Shown here: piece by piece, positions 19,762 to 29,781 of the stretch
How the letters are laid out: each line of letters opens with the position of its first letter
Numbering within the stretch: position 1 is the stretch's first letter
Source of the DNA: Diplonema papillatum
Taxonomy: Eukaryota > Euglenozoa > Diplonemea > Diplonemida > Diplonemidae
NCBI GenBank assembly: GCA_030068145.1
Contig: JAPJBO010001133.1
Location: 1-64,000 of the forward strand
Length of the DNA stretch: 64,000 nucleotides
Direction of reading: 5' to 3'
Made by a program: the position numbers and the translations under genes
The notes under the pieces: model-generated
Database searches by the model: none
Seen by the model: the letters and a program-made list of their open reading frames with translations, nothing else
What the model was told of the DNA's origin: nothing

Positions 19762-20572
19762 CAATAGGGTCCCCTACAGAAATCCACGAAGTAGCCTATA
19801 ACAGTCCAGGTGTCCAGGATACTATAAATATTTGTGGCTTCAAAACCCCGTCCGTATGTCACAGTAAGAATTTCCCTGTTTAAAATTCACCTTCGTCAAA
19901 AATTTTCATAAACTACATATATATGAGAGACCATGTGCGTCTGTCTGTCTGTCTGTGTGTCTGTGTGTCTGTGCTCGGCAGGTCCAAAAATTGAACGACT
20001 TTTTCACAAAAACGACAAAATTTCGGGGGCCTATCACTCCACCGCTCGGACTAGAACTCATAATTCATGTGGCGTCTCTCTTATAAGGTGCACGAAATTT
20101 TTGGGCCGAACCACCTTAGAGCGCGGCGCCCCGCACGGGGGCTCGGGTCACAGATTTTTCGAACCAGACGCCTGTACAAGTGGGAACTTTTTTTTCGGGG
20201 ATGACTTTTTCACCCTGCCGCTCGGACTTTGTGTCAAAATTTCCGGAAAATTTTTTCGAAATTTTTTTTTTTCACCTTCGAGTGCGCCGCCCCCCCCCCC
20301 CCCACCCGGTGCGGTTTCCGGGTCAAAAAAAATTTTCAAAAAAAAGTAGTTTTTTCGAGGTTTTTGGGGTGTTTAAGCGCGTTTTGGGGGTTCAAAGTCG
20401 TTTTTTCGACTGAAAAATTTCCGGTGACCAAAACCACCTTGGTGAAATTTACGGCGCCCAGGCGGGTTCTGGGTGGAATTTTTGGTCGAAAAAATTTTCG
20501 AAATTTTACTTCATTTTTCGGACTTTTTAGAGTACTTTGACTCGTCTTTTTTGAAAATTTCACGTATTTTCT
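19762..20572. other. AT/GT-rich intermodule region, no gene seen
   Basis: It contains a second CTATAAATATTTGTGGCTTC unit (about 19,820), a short GTCTGTCTGTCTGTGTGTCTG microsatellite (about 19,940-19,975), and T- and C-homopolymer-rich sequence around 20,190-20,350. Frames here are poly-Lys or poly-Phe artefacts. Confidence 0.5.
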
Positions 20573-20632
20573 TCCCCAAGCCGGGCCGATAGGCCCGGCT
20601 TGGGGAAGTAACACGCTCCGAAGGAGCGTGAC
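20573..20632. repeat. Two adjacent perfect hairpins
   Basis: TTCCCCAAGCCGGGCC, loop GATA, then its exact complement (16-bp stem). It is followed within five bases by CACGCTCC-GAA-GGAGCGTG (8-bp stem). The repeat unit CTATAAATATTTGTGG starts directly afterwards, so the hairpins sit at a repeat boundary. Confidence 0.85.
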
Positions 20633-21719
20633 TATAAATATTTGTGGCTTCAAAACCCCGTCCGTATGTCACAGTAAAAATTTCCCTGTTTAAAATTCAC
20701 CTTCGTCGAAAATTTTCATAAACCTCAAGAAAATTAAGTGCGCTCGGCTAAGGCCGGCGCGTGGCGAGACTGGAGGCAGCAGTTAAAGTTCGGGGAACAG
20801 CAAAGTTCGGGCGAAGCTAAGTTCGGGCAATGCTAAGTTCTGGTGAAGCAAAGTTCGGGTGAAGCTAAGTTCGGGCGAAACAAAATTCGGGCGAAGCAAA
20901 GTTCGGGCGAAGCTAAGTTCGGGTGAGCAAAGTTCTGGTGAAGCAAAGTTCGGCGAAGGTGAAGCTAAGTTCGGGCGAAACAAAGTCCGGGCGAAGCTAA
21001 GTTCTGGGTGAAGCAAAGTTCGGACGTTCTGGTGAAGCTAAGATCGGCGAAACAAAGTTCGGCGAAGCTAAGTTCGGGTGAAGCAAAGTTCGGGCGAAGC
21101 TAAGTTCTGGTGAAGCAAAGTTCGGGCGAAGCTAAGTTCGGGTGAAGCAAAGTTCTGGTGAAGCTAAGTTCGGGCGAAACAAAGTTCGGGCGAAACAAAG
21201 TTCGGGCGAAGCTAAGTTCGGGTGAGCAAAGTTAGGTGAAGCAAAGTTCGGGCGAAGCAAAGCTCGGGTGAAGCTAAGTTCGGGCGAAACAAAGTCCGGG
21301 CGAAGCTAAGTTCGGGTGTAAAGTTTGGCCTCGTACCCGGGGCCCAGCACGGGGGGGGGCCGCCCTGGGGCAGCCTTTTCCCGCCGCCCCCCCCTCCGGT
21401 ATTTCTCCGGGGGGCTGAGAAACTCCGCAAAAAACGCAAATTTCGGGCACATCAGGCCCCGAAACGACAGCAAACCTCGAAATAATCTTCGACCGGAAAA
21501 GTGTCATGGGCGGGGTTTGAACCCGGACACACCGGCCTGAAGGCCGACACCCGCTCACTCTGCCACCCATATACATTTTCCCAGGGGGAGAAAAAGCCAG
21601 CTCCGCGCTATTATCTAGTTCAAAACAATACACTTTTTTAGTGTAGAGAAAAGTGGGGTTGGCTCGAATAGAGGCTATTCACATTGCATGTTCATAGGAC
21701 CTCCAGTCTCGAAAAATTC
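20633..21719. repeat. Composite module (c)
   Basis: A CTATAAATATTTGTGG unit, the leader GTGCGCTCGGCTAAGGCCGG (about 20,738), a GTTCGGG minisatellite (about 20,785-21,320), a G/C-rich stretch, a tRNA-like segment (about 21,507-21,572) and the conserved tail (21,656-21,719). The order is the same as in modules a and b. Confidence 0.65.
21507..21572 (-). ncRNA. tRNA-like segment, module (c)
   Basis: On the minus strand it has GGTGGCAGAGTGAGCGGG (A box) and GGGTTCAAACCCCGCC (B box). It is homologous to 19,547-19,612 with scattered substitutions, including in the anticodon arm. This supports a dispersed tRNA-derived component over an independent tRNA gene. Confidence 0.45.
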
Positions 21720-22094
21720 AATAGGGCAGCACCTGGACTGTAACCTTTGTTTGTGCGCTGTTTTATGCATCTAACAGGAACGATGCTGACTCCAAACTTA
21801 CTCACAGAGGCACTGCTTGAAGAATGCATTGAAAAACGGGGCACCGCGAGGAGGTGTCCCGATTTGGCAAAGTTTAAAAGGAAGAATTCGACATACTGTA
21901 CTCACACTCTTGTTGCCCGGTTCGACTTACTGTACTCACACCCTTGTTGTTACCTGGTTTTGTCGCATCATCGCTTCATCGATTCATTGCTTCATCTATT
22001 TGTCACTTCGTCATTCTTTGCGTTTCTTTGTTGCCTTGTGCAGCACCTGGACCCTAAGCGCAATGCAAACAACACACCTTTCGTTCTGCTACTA

Positions 22095-22213
22095 TTTGTT
22101 GTTGGTGCTGTTGGTGCTGCTGTTGATGCTGTTGATGCTGTTGATGCTGTTGATGCTGTTGATGCTGTTGATGCTGTTGATGCTGTTGATGCTGTTGCTG
22201 CTGTTGCTGCTGT

Positions 22214-22248
<35 letters not shown>

Positions 22249-22675
22249 CTGCTGTTGCTGCTGTTGCTGCTGTTGCTGCTGTTGCTGCTGTTGCTGCTGT
22301 TGCTGCTGTTGCTGCTGTTGCTGCTGTTGCTGCTGTTGCTGCTGTTGCTGCTGTTGCTGCTGTTGCTGCTGTTGCTGCTGTTGCTGCTGTTGCTGCTGTT
22401 GCTGCTGTTGCTGCTGTTGCTGCTGCTGCTGGTAGTGCTGTAGGTGCTGTAGGTGCTGTTGGTGCTGTTGGTGCTGTTGGTGCTGTTGGTGCTGTTGGTG
22501 CTGTTGGTGCTGTTGATGCTGTTGATGCTACTGATGCTGTTGATGCTGTTGATGCTGTTGATGCTGTTGATGCTGTTGATGCTGTTGATGCTGTTGCTGC
22601 TGTTGCTGCTGTTGCTGCTGTTGCTGCTGTTGCTGCTGTTGCTGCTGTTGCTGCTGTTGCTGCTGTAGGTGCTGT
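22095..22675. repeat. Hexanucleotide array, GTTG(A/C/G)TGC type, left part
   Basis: Long runs of TGTTGATGC, TGTTGCTGC and TGTTGGTGC arranged in homogeneous blocks. All three plus-strand frames and the minus strand stay open (poly-Leu, poly-Ala/Val, Asn/Ser), which is an effect of the repeat and is not evidence of coding. The 375 bp before it (21,720-22,094) hold unrecognised sequence without a supported gene. Confidence 0.9.
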
Positions 22676-22679
22676 AGGG

Positions 22680-24253
22680 AGGCGAAGTACTTTCTATTAC
22701 TATCCCCAAACTTTTATACCATTCTATTACTATCGCAAACTTTTATACCATTCTATTACTATCCCCAAACTTTTATACCATTCTATTACTATCGCAAACT
22801 TTTATACCATTCTATTACTATCCCCAAACTTTTATACCATTCTATTACTATCCCCAAGTTTTTATACCATTCTATTACTATCCCCAAACTTTTGTACCAT
22901 TCTATTTCTATCCCCCCCCCAAATTTTTGTACCATTTGGTTGGTGTCCCAGCACTTGGCGTCAGTACCGAAAACGTTGAAGCGTTGTCCCACCGCACGAA
23001 ACAAAGAGGCCCCTTTTTGCTTTGCCGCAAGTTTCTAAGCAAAGACGAAATCTCAAACTGCCAGCACGGAGTCTAAGTGGTTTCGGTCTCTCGTTTGCGG
23101 AGTCGACGACCCCGACATTCTGTTTTGCCCCGACTCCACCCTGTGGAGGGAGCTTCCGTGGGAATCCCACTCCAATCCTGTAGTTCCGCAGTTTGACGCT
23201 AATCAGGCTCAGATACGAGTCAGTACGCGTGCACGCAGCACGGTGCTGGATTCTGGAGTCTACGCTATATCGCCGAACAAAAGCCACTACGACTGTGCCC
23301 GGCCCAGGGTTCCACCGAAGATTTGGTCGACCGTTCAGCCACTCCGACGACTCAGACTGGTCGCCGGCCGCTGTGAAATCCACAAATAACGCTAGAAATC
23401 ATCGGTCAGTTTCTTTGGCCCACCGCAGTCGCGCTCTGCTGCACAACCCTGCCGCCCGGGCCTGCGAGTCAGCACAAACCCTTCCATGTGGGTTACCGGC
23501 TTTGGTAATTCCATTTGAGAGTTCTCGCAGAACAGGTGTCATCAGGAATGCCAGGATGTCAACTGAGTCGGCAACATCAACTCGCAGAGCTTGGCTACGT
23601 TTCGTTTACGGGCAACACGTAGTACATGCTGCGGGAATGGTTCCCAGGCTGTCAATGGGACCCAGCCCTGGAAAGCCCGCGGCTCTCGGGGCTGGGGATG
23701 GAAAGTGGAAAAACAGTAGAAGTGTCGGGCACCCTGGACTTGGTGACTGTTCCTAACACTGTACTAACGTAATTCAGTGACCGACTCACTGGGTGACACC
23801 AAAATGGGTTCAAAGTTTGGGAATGGGGTTCAGCTTTGGGACCGTAATGGGTTCAAGTTTTGACCATACTACAAGCCGGTCTCCTTCATGTTTGGATACC
23901 GCGTAATGGTCCACACAATGTGACACATTTACATCATGAGGCAACTTCACTTCCAAGTCGAATAGAGGCAGACTCGCACAAGGCTTTTGTGACAAGCATG
24001 TACTTGTTTTTGTACCGAGGGCTGCCAGCAATGGGTGAATTCAGTCTCCAGAGTTGCAATAGTAATAGAATGGTATAAAAGTTTGGGGGTAGTAATAGAA
24101 TGGTATAAAAGTTTGGGGGTAGTAATAGAATGGAATAAAAGTTTGGGGGTAGTAATAGAATGGTATAAAAGTTTGGGGGTAGTAATAGAATGGTATAAAA
24201 GTTTGAAATAGTAATAGAATGGGCAAAAAAAGTTTCAAACGTCATATTTAGGA
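22680..24253. mobile_element. Putative non-autonomous DNA element with inverted minisatellite ends
   Basis: The left end is an array of a 30-bp unit (TTCTATTACTATCCCCAAAC...) at about 22,690-22,925. The right end is the same unit in reverse complement (AGTAATAGAATGGTATAAAA) at about 24,056-24,230. Outermost sequences are partly complementary (GAAGTACTTTC / GGACTTC). The ~1.1-kb core holds overlapping frames on both strands with no recognisable domain, and near 23,803-23,865 a TGGGTTCAAAGTTTGG patch related to the ends of the MULE at 41.4 kb. The hexanucleotide array continues on both sides, so the unit appears inserted in it. Confidence 0.55.
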
Positions 24254-24263
24254 CTTCACCTCT

Positions 24264-25157
24264 GCTGTAGGTGCTGTTGGTGCTGTTGGTGCTGTTGGTG
24301 CTGTTGGTGCTGTGGGTGCTGTTGGTGCTGTTGGTGCTGTTGGTGCTGTTGATGCTGTTGATGCTGTTGATGCTGTTGATGCTGTTGATGCTGTTGATGC
24401 TGTTGATGCTGTTGATGCTGTTGATGCTGTTGATGCTGTTGATGCTGTTGATGCTGTTGATGCTGTTGATGCTGTGTTGCTGCTGTTGATGCTGTTGATG
24501 CTGTTGATGCTGTTGCTGCTGTTGCTGCTGTTGCTGCTGTTGCTGCTGTTGCTGCTGTAGGTGCTGTTGGTGCTGTTGGTGCTGTTGGTGCTGTTGGTGC
24601 TGTTGGTGCTGTTGGTGCTGTTGGTGCTGTTGGTGCTGTTGGTGCTGTTGGTGCTGTTGATGCTGTTGATGCTGTTGATGCTGTTGATGCTGTTGATGCT
24701 GTTGATGCTGTTGATGCTGTTGATGCTGTTGATGCTGTTGGTGCTGTTGATGCTGTTGATGCTGTTGATGCTGTTGATGCTGTTGCTGCTGTTGCTGCTG
24801 TGCTGCTGCTGCTGTTGCTGCTGTTGCTGTGCTGTAGGTGCTGTAGGTGCTGTTGGTGCTGTTGGTGCTGTTGGTGCTGTTGGTGCTGTTGGTGCTGTTG
24901 GTGCTGTTGGTGCTGTTGGTGCTGTTGGTGCTGTTGTTGATGCTGTTGATGCTGTTGATGCTGTTGATGCTGTTGATGCTGTTGATGCTGTTGATGCTGT
25001 TGATGCTGCTGCTGTTGCTGCTGTTGCTGCTGTTGCTGCTGTTGCTGCTGTTGCTGCTGTTGCTGCTGTTGCTGCTGTTGCTGCTGTTGCTGCTGTTGCT
25101 GCTGTTGGTGCTGTTGGTGCTGTTGGTGCTGTTGGTGCTGTTGGTGCTGTTGGTGCT
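24264..25157. repeat. Hexanucleotide array, right part
   Basis: TGTTGATGC, TGTTGCTGC and TGTTGGTGC blocks of the same kind as the left array. On the minus strand this is CAGCAA/CAGCAT repeats lying 3' of the reverse transcriptase. A 319-codon Gln/His frame on the minus strand is repeat-generated. Confidence 0.9.
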
Positions 25158-25645
25158 TGGGCAATGGTATGTGTTTGTTTCTGCTTCCTGACTCCTGCTG
25201 ACGCTCCCCCCTCATCTTCTGCTTCTCTATCTGCTGCCCCTGCTGCTGCCAGCTGTTACCCTGGCTGCCCCTCCTAGCTGATGCTCATCTTGCTTATTCC
25301 CCTGTTGATGCAGCTGCTGCTGCTCCTCTATCTGCTGCCCCTCTAGCTGTTGCTCCTCCAGCTGCACTCATCTTGCTTCGTCCCTCTTTGCGGCTCCTCT
25401 AGCTGCTGCTCCTCTAGCTGCTCCTGTCTTGCCTCCAGTGTTTGCTCATCTTGCTTCCTTCTTGCTGCTGCTCCTCGAGCTGCTGCTCATCTTCCTTCTT
25501 CCCTCTTGCTGTAGCTCTTCCTCCTGCTTCTGCTCCTCTATCTGCTGCCCCTCTAGCTGTTCTATCCTCTAGCTGCTGCTCATCTTCCTTCTTCCCTCTT
25601 GCTGTAGCTCTTCCTCCTGCTTCTGCTCCTCTATCTGCTGCCCCT
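25158..25645 (-). repeat. Imperfect CAGCTAGAGG-type repeats, 3' region of LINE
   Basis: On the minus strand this is repeated GCAGCTAGAGGGGCAGCAGAT, GAGCAGAAGCAGGAGGAAG and GAAGATGAGCAGCAGC, lying between the reverse-transcriptase stop codon and the hexanucleotide array. It probably belongs to the 3' UTR of the element. Confidence 0.55.
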
Positions 25646-28399
25646 CTAGCTGCCGTCTGCGGAGGGGGCCGCACCCGGCTTGGGCGCGGGCTTCGCCGCC
25701 GGCTTTGCTGCCGGCTTGGGCGCCGGCTGCGCTCCTGCTTGTTCCTGTGCTGGGGGTGGGTTAGGGCGTACCTGTCTGTTTCCTCCCTCTGGTGGAGGTG
25801 GGTCGGAAGAGTCGGAGTCAGCACCCGCTGAGCCCGAGTCAGACGGGTCTGACCCGCTGCTCTCCTCATCCTCATCTATGGAAGCCTCCTCGCGCTCCTC
25901 TTCGCCGGCTGCTTCCGGCATCCCCGGTTCCAGCGACACCAAGGTGTTCGCCATGGCGATCCTGGAAACCGCCCTCATCACGGTGAAGCTGAGCCGGTGG
26001 TAAACCAGCTGGGCGAGGGAGGGGTACGATTCCCAGTCGTACCTCCGGTGCAGCGCCGATATCAGCGCCCTCAGCTCCGGCCCCGCCGAGTCCCCCCACG
26101 CCCCGAGGGTATCCACCACGATCGGCACCAGCTCCATCGCCAGCAGGGGGGCCTCCTGCTCCACCGCTCTCGTGTACTTGCCACGTTTGACAGCCTCATA
26201 CCCGGTCGCCGCCCCCCCTGGTCCTTCGGCTGCCTTCCTGCGCGACCCCCCGGTCGGCTTCAAGGGGAACGTGATTGCGACGTCAATCAGCCGCAGCTTC
26301 CCCCCTCGCTGGTAGGCCACATCGAGGCGGAGCCCCGTGTGCGCTGGCTGCGTGAACGGCTGCACCTCCAGCGCCGGTGTCAGGAGCGCTTCTCGAGCTA
26401 CCGCTGCCACCTCGTTGCGAAGAGCTGTGTGTGCCCTCGTCCTGAGCCCCCCGGACATGCAGCACAGGGAGTGGTCTCCCATCACGTCCGCGTCCGCATC
26501 CCCGCACAAGCGGCACTTCCCGACGCGCGCCGTCAGGGGAAGCCCTAGCCTCATGCGCACTGCCACGTTGAACTCCGCCGGAGAGAGCCACATCCACTCC
26601 GGGGCGTCGTAGCTGCCGTACAGCCAAGCCGCAGAGTGCCTCGCCGCACAGCTCTGCATCCTGGCCTGCTTCCTTTCGTCCGCCACCTCCATGATGGCCT
26701 CCCTCCTCAGCTGCGCTACTTCGGCGCTCCAGATCTTCTGCTGCCGCGGTTTCTGTTCCGCCCCCACTCGCTGTGCGTCCTGTACTTTCGTCAGGACGGT
26801 AGGGTGCTGTGCGAGATGGGGGCAGTTCACTGCCGCTTGGCAAAGGGGATCTGCGGCCTGGCTGACCCTTGCCCTTGTCTCTGTGCTCATCAGATCCTGC
26901 CCTGCCTCCCATCCGCTCAGTGCCGCTGCGACTCCCGCTATCGCAGCCGTGCTGCTGCAAGAGTGCAGCCCTAGTCCCCCCAACCTCGTCGGGAGGGAAG
27001 CCTGTGCCCACGTCTCCTCATCCAGCTCGGCCCCCAGGATGTTCCCCAGGGCTGCTCTCGTGGACCGGTCGACCTTCGCATAGTCGCCCACCGACCCGGT
27101 CGAGCGCATGAGCGAGACCACTGTCGCAAACCCGGCGCAAGTCCGGAGGAGCGCCAGTGCCACGTGCGGGTCCGGCAGGGTCGAGATTGCCCTCGACTTC
27201 TTGTCCACCTTCTCCAGTGCCCTCTCCACCGCCGCTGCTACCGCCTCCGGCCTGCCGAGCGGGGCGCCGAGGAGCTCCCAGTTGTCAAGCAGCTTGTGCT
27301 TCATCCCCTGAAACTGCCCTGGGACCGCCTCGACCGGGTGCACCACGACCTCGCTTTTTTCCCGGTTCAGGAACATACCCGCCTGGGCGCCCTCCCTCTC
27401 AAACAGGGCAACCCAGTTCGCCAAGGCCTGCCAGGTTCCCGCCAGCGCCCCATCATCGAGGTAGAAGGACCTGGCCTCCAAGAAGTCCCCCTCCAGTTCC
27501 CCCATCCCTCGTTCCACCCGTTCGAGCACCTTCTTCAACACGAGGCTGAAGAACAGCGGCCCTAGGGGGTCTCCCTGCTGCACCCCGCTCTCAGACCACA
27601 CCACCTCATGCCCGAAGGTCAGCTGCGACCTGGCCCCATAAGCCGCCTCCGCGTACCTAGCAAGAGCCGGGACTTCCTCTGCCACCGCCAGGAGGATAGA
27701 CTGCCGGTCCACAAGGTTGAACGCGTTCTTAAGGTCCAGCTTCACCACCCCTTTCCCCGGCCCCTCGGACATGTAGAGCGCCCCTATTCTTCTCATAGAG
27801 GTCAGCATCGCGTCTGCCCCCGCCTTTCTCCCCACCCCTGTCTGGGTTGCCCCTAACAGGGCCTTCTCGATGGCCTTCTTGACCTCTTTGTCCGCCATCA
27901 GGACCTTCGCCGCTAGCCGTCGCAGGATTTCCCCGCAGGCAATCGGGCGGAGGCCGCCGTCCTTCTTCTCCAGCGCCACCAACTTTGCACCATACCAAAA
28001 CGGCCTGGCGCTCTCTGCCATCTTCCCGGCGGCCAGGCAACCGACCGCCGCGGCCAGGGGCTCCGCCAGCGGACATGCCGGGCCCAGCAAGTCGAGCAGG
28101 TGCTGTGCAGTCAGGCCCGACGGTCCCGCCGCTGTTCCCCTTGGCATGGACCGCAACGCCTTCTTCACCGCCTCCTTCGTGACGTGGGGGCTGTCCACCT
28201 CCTGCCTCTGGACTCCCTGTAGCCCCGGCGGGGGTGCAGCCTCCGGGTGCTTCTCCCTCATGGTGCGCAGCGAGTCCTCCGTCACTGACGCCACCTTGGC
28301 CGCCGAGAGGGCCGCGATCGCTCGGCCGAACCACCGCGTTTTTCCGTGCTTCAGCACCTCCTTCACCGTAGCATCGTCCAGCTGCTCCACGCTCTCCAC
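25646..28399 (-). CDS. Non-LTR retrotransposon reverse transcriptase with restriction-like endonuclease
   Basis: A 917-codon frame. RT motifs in order: GTAAGPSGLTAQ (about 88-99), LDLKNAFN with Asp222 (motif A), SGVQQGDPLGP (271-281), and FYLDD with Asp315 and Asp316 (motif C). Thumb-like sequence follows, then a zinc knuckle CxxC...H...C (Cys629, Cys632, His643, Cys646/647). A PD-(D/E)XK endonuclease has RLDVAY (Asp693), LIDVAITF (Asp706) and VKRGKY (about 738-742). This RT-knuckle-endonuclease order is that of R2/R4/CRE-type elements, many of which target specific repeats. The C-terminal ~100 residues are acidic, then proline/alanine/lysine-rich. It starts at GTG after an upstream stop, so the 5' part is probably missing. 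Confidence 0.9.
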   Translation of the reverse strand: MESVEQLDDATVKEVLKHGKTRWFGRAIAALSAAKVASVTEDSLRTMREKHPEAAPPPGLQGVQRQEVDSPHVTKEAVKKALRSMPRGTAAGPSGLTAQHLLDLLGPACPLAEPLAAAVGCLAAGKMAESARPFWYGAKLVALEKKDGGLRPIACGEILRRLAAKVLMADKEVKKAIEKALLGATQTGVGRKAGADAMLTSMRRIGALYMSEGPGKGVVKLDLKNAFNLVDRQSILLAVAEEVPALARYAEAAYGARSQLTFGHEVVWSESGVQQGDPLGPLFFSLVLKKVLERVERGMGELEGDFLEARSFYLDDGALAGTWQALANWVALFEREGAQAGMFLNREKSEVVVHPVEAVPGQFQGMKHKLLDNWELLGAPLGRPEAVAAAVERALEKVDKKSRAISTLPDPHVALALLRTCAGFATVVSLMRSTGSVGDYAKVDRSTRAALGNILGAELDEETWAQASLPTRLGGLGLHSCSSTAAIAGVAAALSGWEAGQDLMSTETRARVSQAADPLCQAAVNCPHLAQHPTVLTKVQDAQRVGAEQKPRQQKIWSAEVAQLRREAIMEVADERKQARMQSCAARHSAAWLYGSYDAPEWMWLSPAEFNVAVRMRLGLPLTARVGKCRLCGDADADVMGDHSLCCMSGGLRTRAHTALRNEVAAVAREALLTPALEVQPFTQPAHTGLRLDVAYQRGGKLRLIDVAITFPLKPTGGSRRKAAEGPGGAATGYEAVKRGKYTRAVEQEAPLLAMELVPIVVDTLGAWGDSAGPELRALISALHRRYDWESYPSLAQLVYHRLSFTVMRAVSRIAMANTLVSLEPGMPEAAGEEEREEASIDEDEESSGSDPSDSGSAGADSDSSDPPPPEGGNRQVRPNPPPAQEQAGAQPAPKPAAKPAAKPAPKPGAAPSADGS

Positions 28400-28575
28400 A
28401 TCCGTTCACCATGAACCTCACCCTCTCCTTTTCCACCCGCCCTGCGGCTATCTCAACCGCCTCCGCCCAAAAAAAAAAAAAAGCCGACGGGCTAGAAGGA
28501 AGGCTAAAAACACTAAGAATCTATCCAATCCACGAGGGGGCCCGCAGGGCAACCGAGTGCGGGTTTGCGGGGATG
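28400..28575. repeat. 5' junction of the LINE with a dispersed repeat
   Basis: Next to the RT frame lies an A14 run (about 28,470-28,483) and then GCTAGAAGGAAGGCTAAAAACAC ... GAGGGGGCCCGCAGGGC. That segment also occurs at about 16,060-16,140 and 16,608-16,686. It marks the 5' boundary of the LINE copy. Confidence 0.6.
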
Positions 28576-29781
28576 CCTCAATCAATCAAGGTCTAGTGGT
28601 GGTTGCTACTTGGCCGAGTCGCTGCTCGACTGGCGGATGCAGCGAACGCAGGAACACGCCTACGGTCTTCCGCTCTTCCATGTTGGAAGGAAGCGGTGTG
28701 TGGGCTCTTGGCCGTATGAAGACGTCCGATCGGAGACTTGTGTTGGTTGCCCTGTTTTGAAACAGCAGCCATCGTCTGGCGGCTACCGTCCGCCGACAGG
28801 CGAATGTCCGCCTGTCCGCACTTGTTCGGTGTGGACGGGCGGACAAGTCCGCAAAATAGCTCCCCCCCCGGGTGTAGTAGTTGAGGAAGGTGCAAAGATG
28901 GAGACTGCTACAGTAGTTCTGCACGAGACTTGGGCATGTGCTTCATGTGGGCAGGTGGGCTTTGAGAACTCTGGGGCCAGACGGGATACATGTCGGCTTC
29001 CTATTATGAGGACCGAGTGCCTGCCTCACACCTCAAACATAGGTGCTTGACCAAGCACAATAAAGCGCTCATATTGTGCATTGATTGGTTGTTGACTCAG
29101 CTCTAGATGACTGTAGATCTGCACCTCACTTCGACTTAGAGCTGCACAACATTGAGTACCAGGCTTCTTCGTACATTCATCATTGTTGGAAGAACCACAC
29201 AAACAAAAGCGGAACCAAATTGACAAGAGAGGAAAGAAAGGTTAGTGAGATGTATATCCTCGAGAGAAATACGACTTTCTCCTCCTAGACCTGACGCTTT
29301 GGATGACCACAGGAGGCAAACTGTCAGGGATACGATGAATAACTCGCATTTCTCGAGTGAATGCAATACTAGACTAATCCAATAGAGTCAGAGGGAAAAT
29401 GTTGTGGTGAACATTACAAATAACCTCACCAACACAAAAAGTCCCGAACCTCAGAATACTAACTGTGAGTACGAGTGTGCAATTATTGAAGCAAGGGAAA
29501 AAGAAAAGAGATGGGAGGCAGTGTGAACTGGTTAAACGCGCGAGAGGAGAACTGTTTATCGTAACGAGCCCTAAGGGTCGGAAATGCGGGGAAAGGGACA
29601 ATCTTAGCTTAATGTACTATCTGCCTTGATGCATGTTTGATGCTGGCATCAGGTCTTCCGGGAAGAAAAGAAAAAAGGAAAAGGGGCAGGATGCTAGTGC
29701 GGGTATCAAATTGTCATTGTTTCCGCCTTGCATCCAAGAAGTTTGCATTTATGTGCCGTGCACAGTCACAGAAATACGGCA
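28576..29781. other. Region without a supported gene
   Basis: Frames of 60-160 codons on both strands overlap and show no domain. An imperfect 17-bp stem (TGTCCGCCTGTCCGCAC / GTGTGGACGGGCGGACA, loop TTGTTCG) sits at about 28,814-28,854. The end of this interval is the likely 3' UTR of the DabA-DabB gene. Confidence 0.5.

Noticed and set aside
22690-22925. Regular ~30-bp repeats as a possible CRISPR array
   Set aside because: Units are contiguous with no unique spacers, the context is eukaryotic, and the same unit recurs inverted as an element end.
21747-22979. A 410-codon plus-strand frame (Val/Ala/Asp repeats)
   Set aside because: The repeat-driven frame continues into an unrelated minisatellite; composition is dictated by the array.
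23193-23756. A 187-codon plus-strand frame in the element core
   Set aside because: It overlaps a minus-strand frame of similar length; composition is unstructured and no motif was seen.
24256-25215. A 319-codon Gln/His-rich frame on the minus strand as a polyglutamine gene
   Set aside because: It lies entirely in a hexanucleotide array that keeps every frame open, has no non-repeat domain and no start context.
25646-28399. Group II intron or telomerase-type reverse transcriptase
   Set aside because: A restriction-like endonuclease with a CCHC knuckle follows the RT domain, which is specific to early-branching non-LTR retrotransposons.
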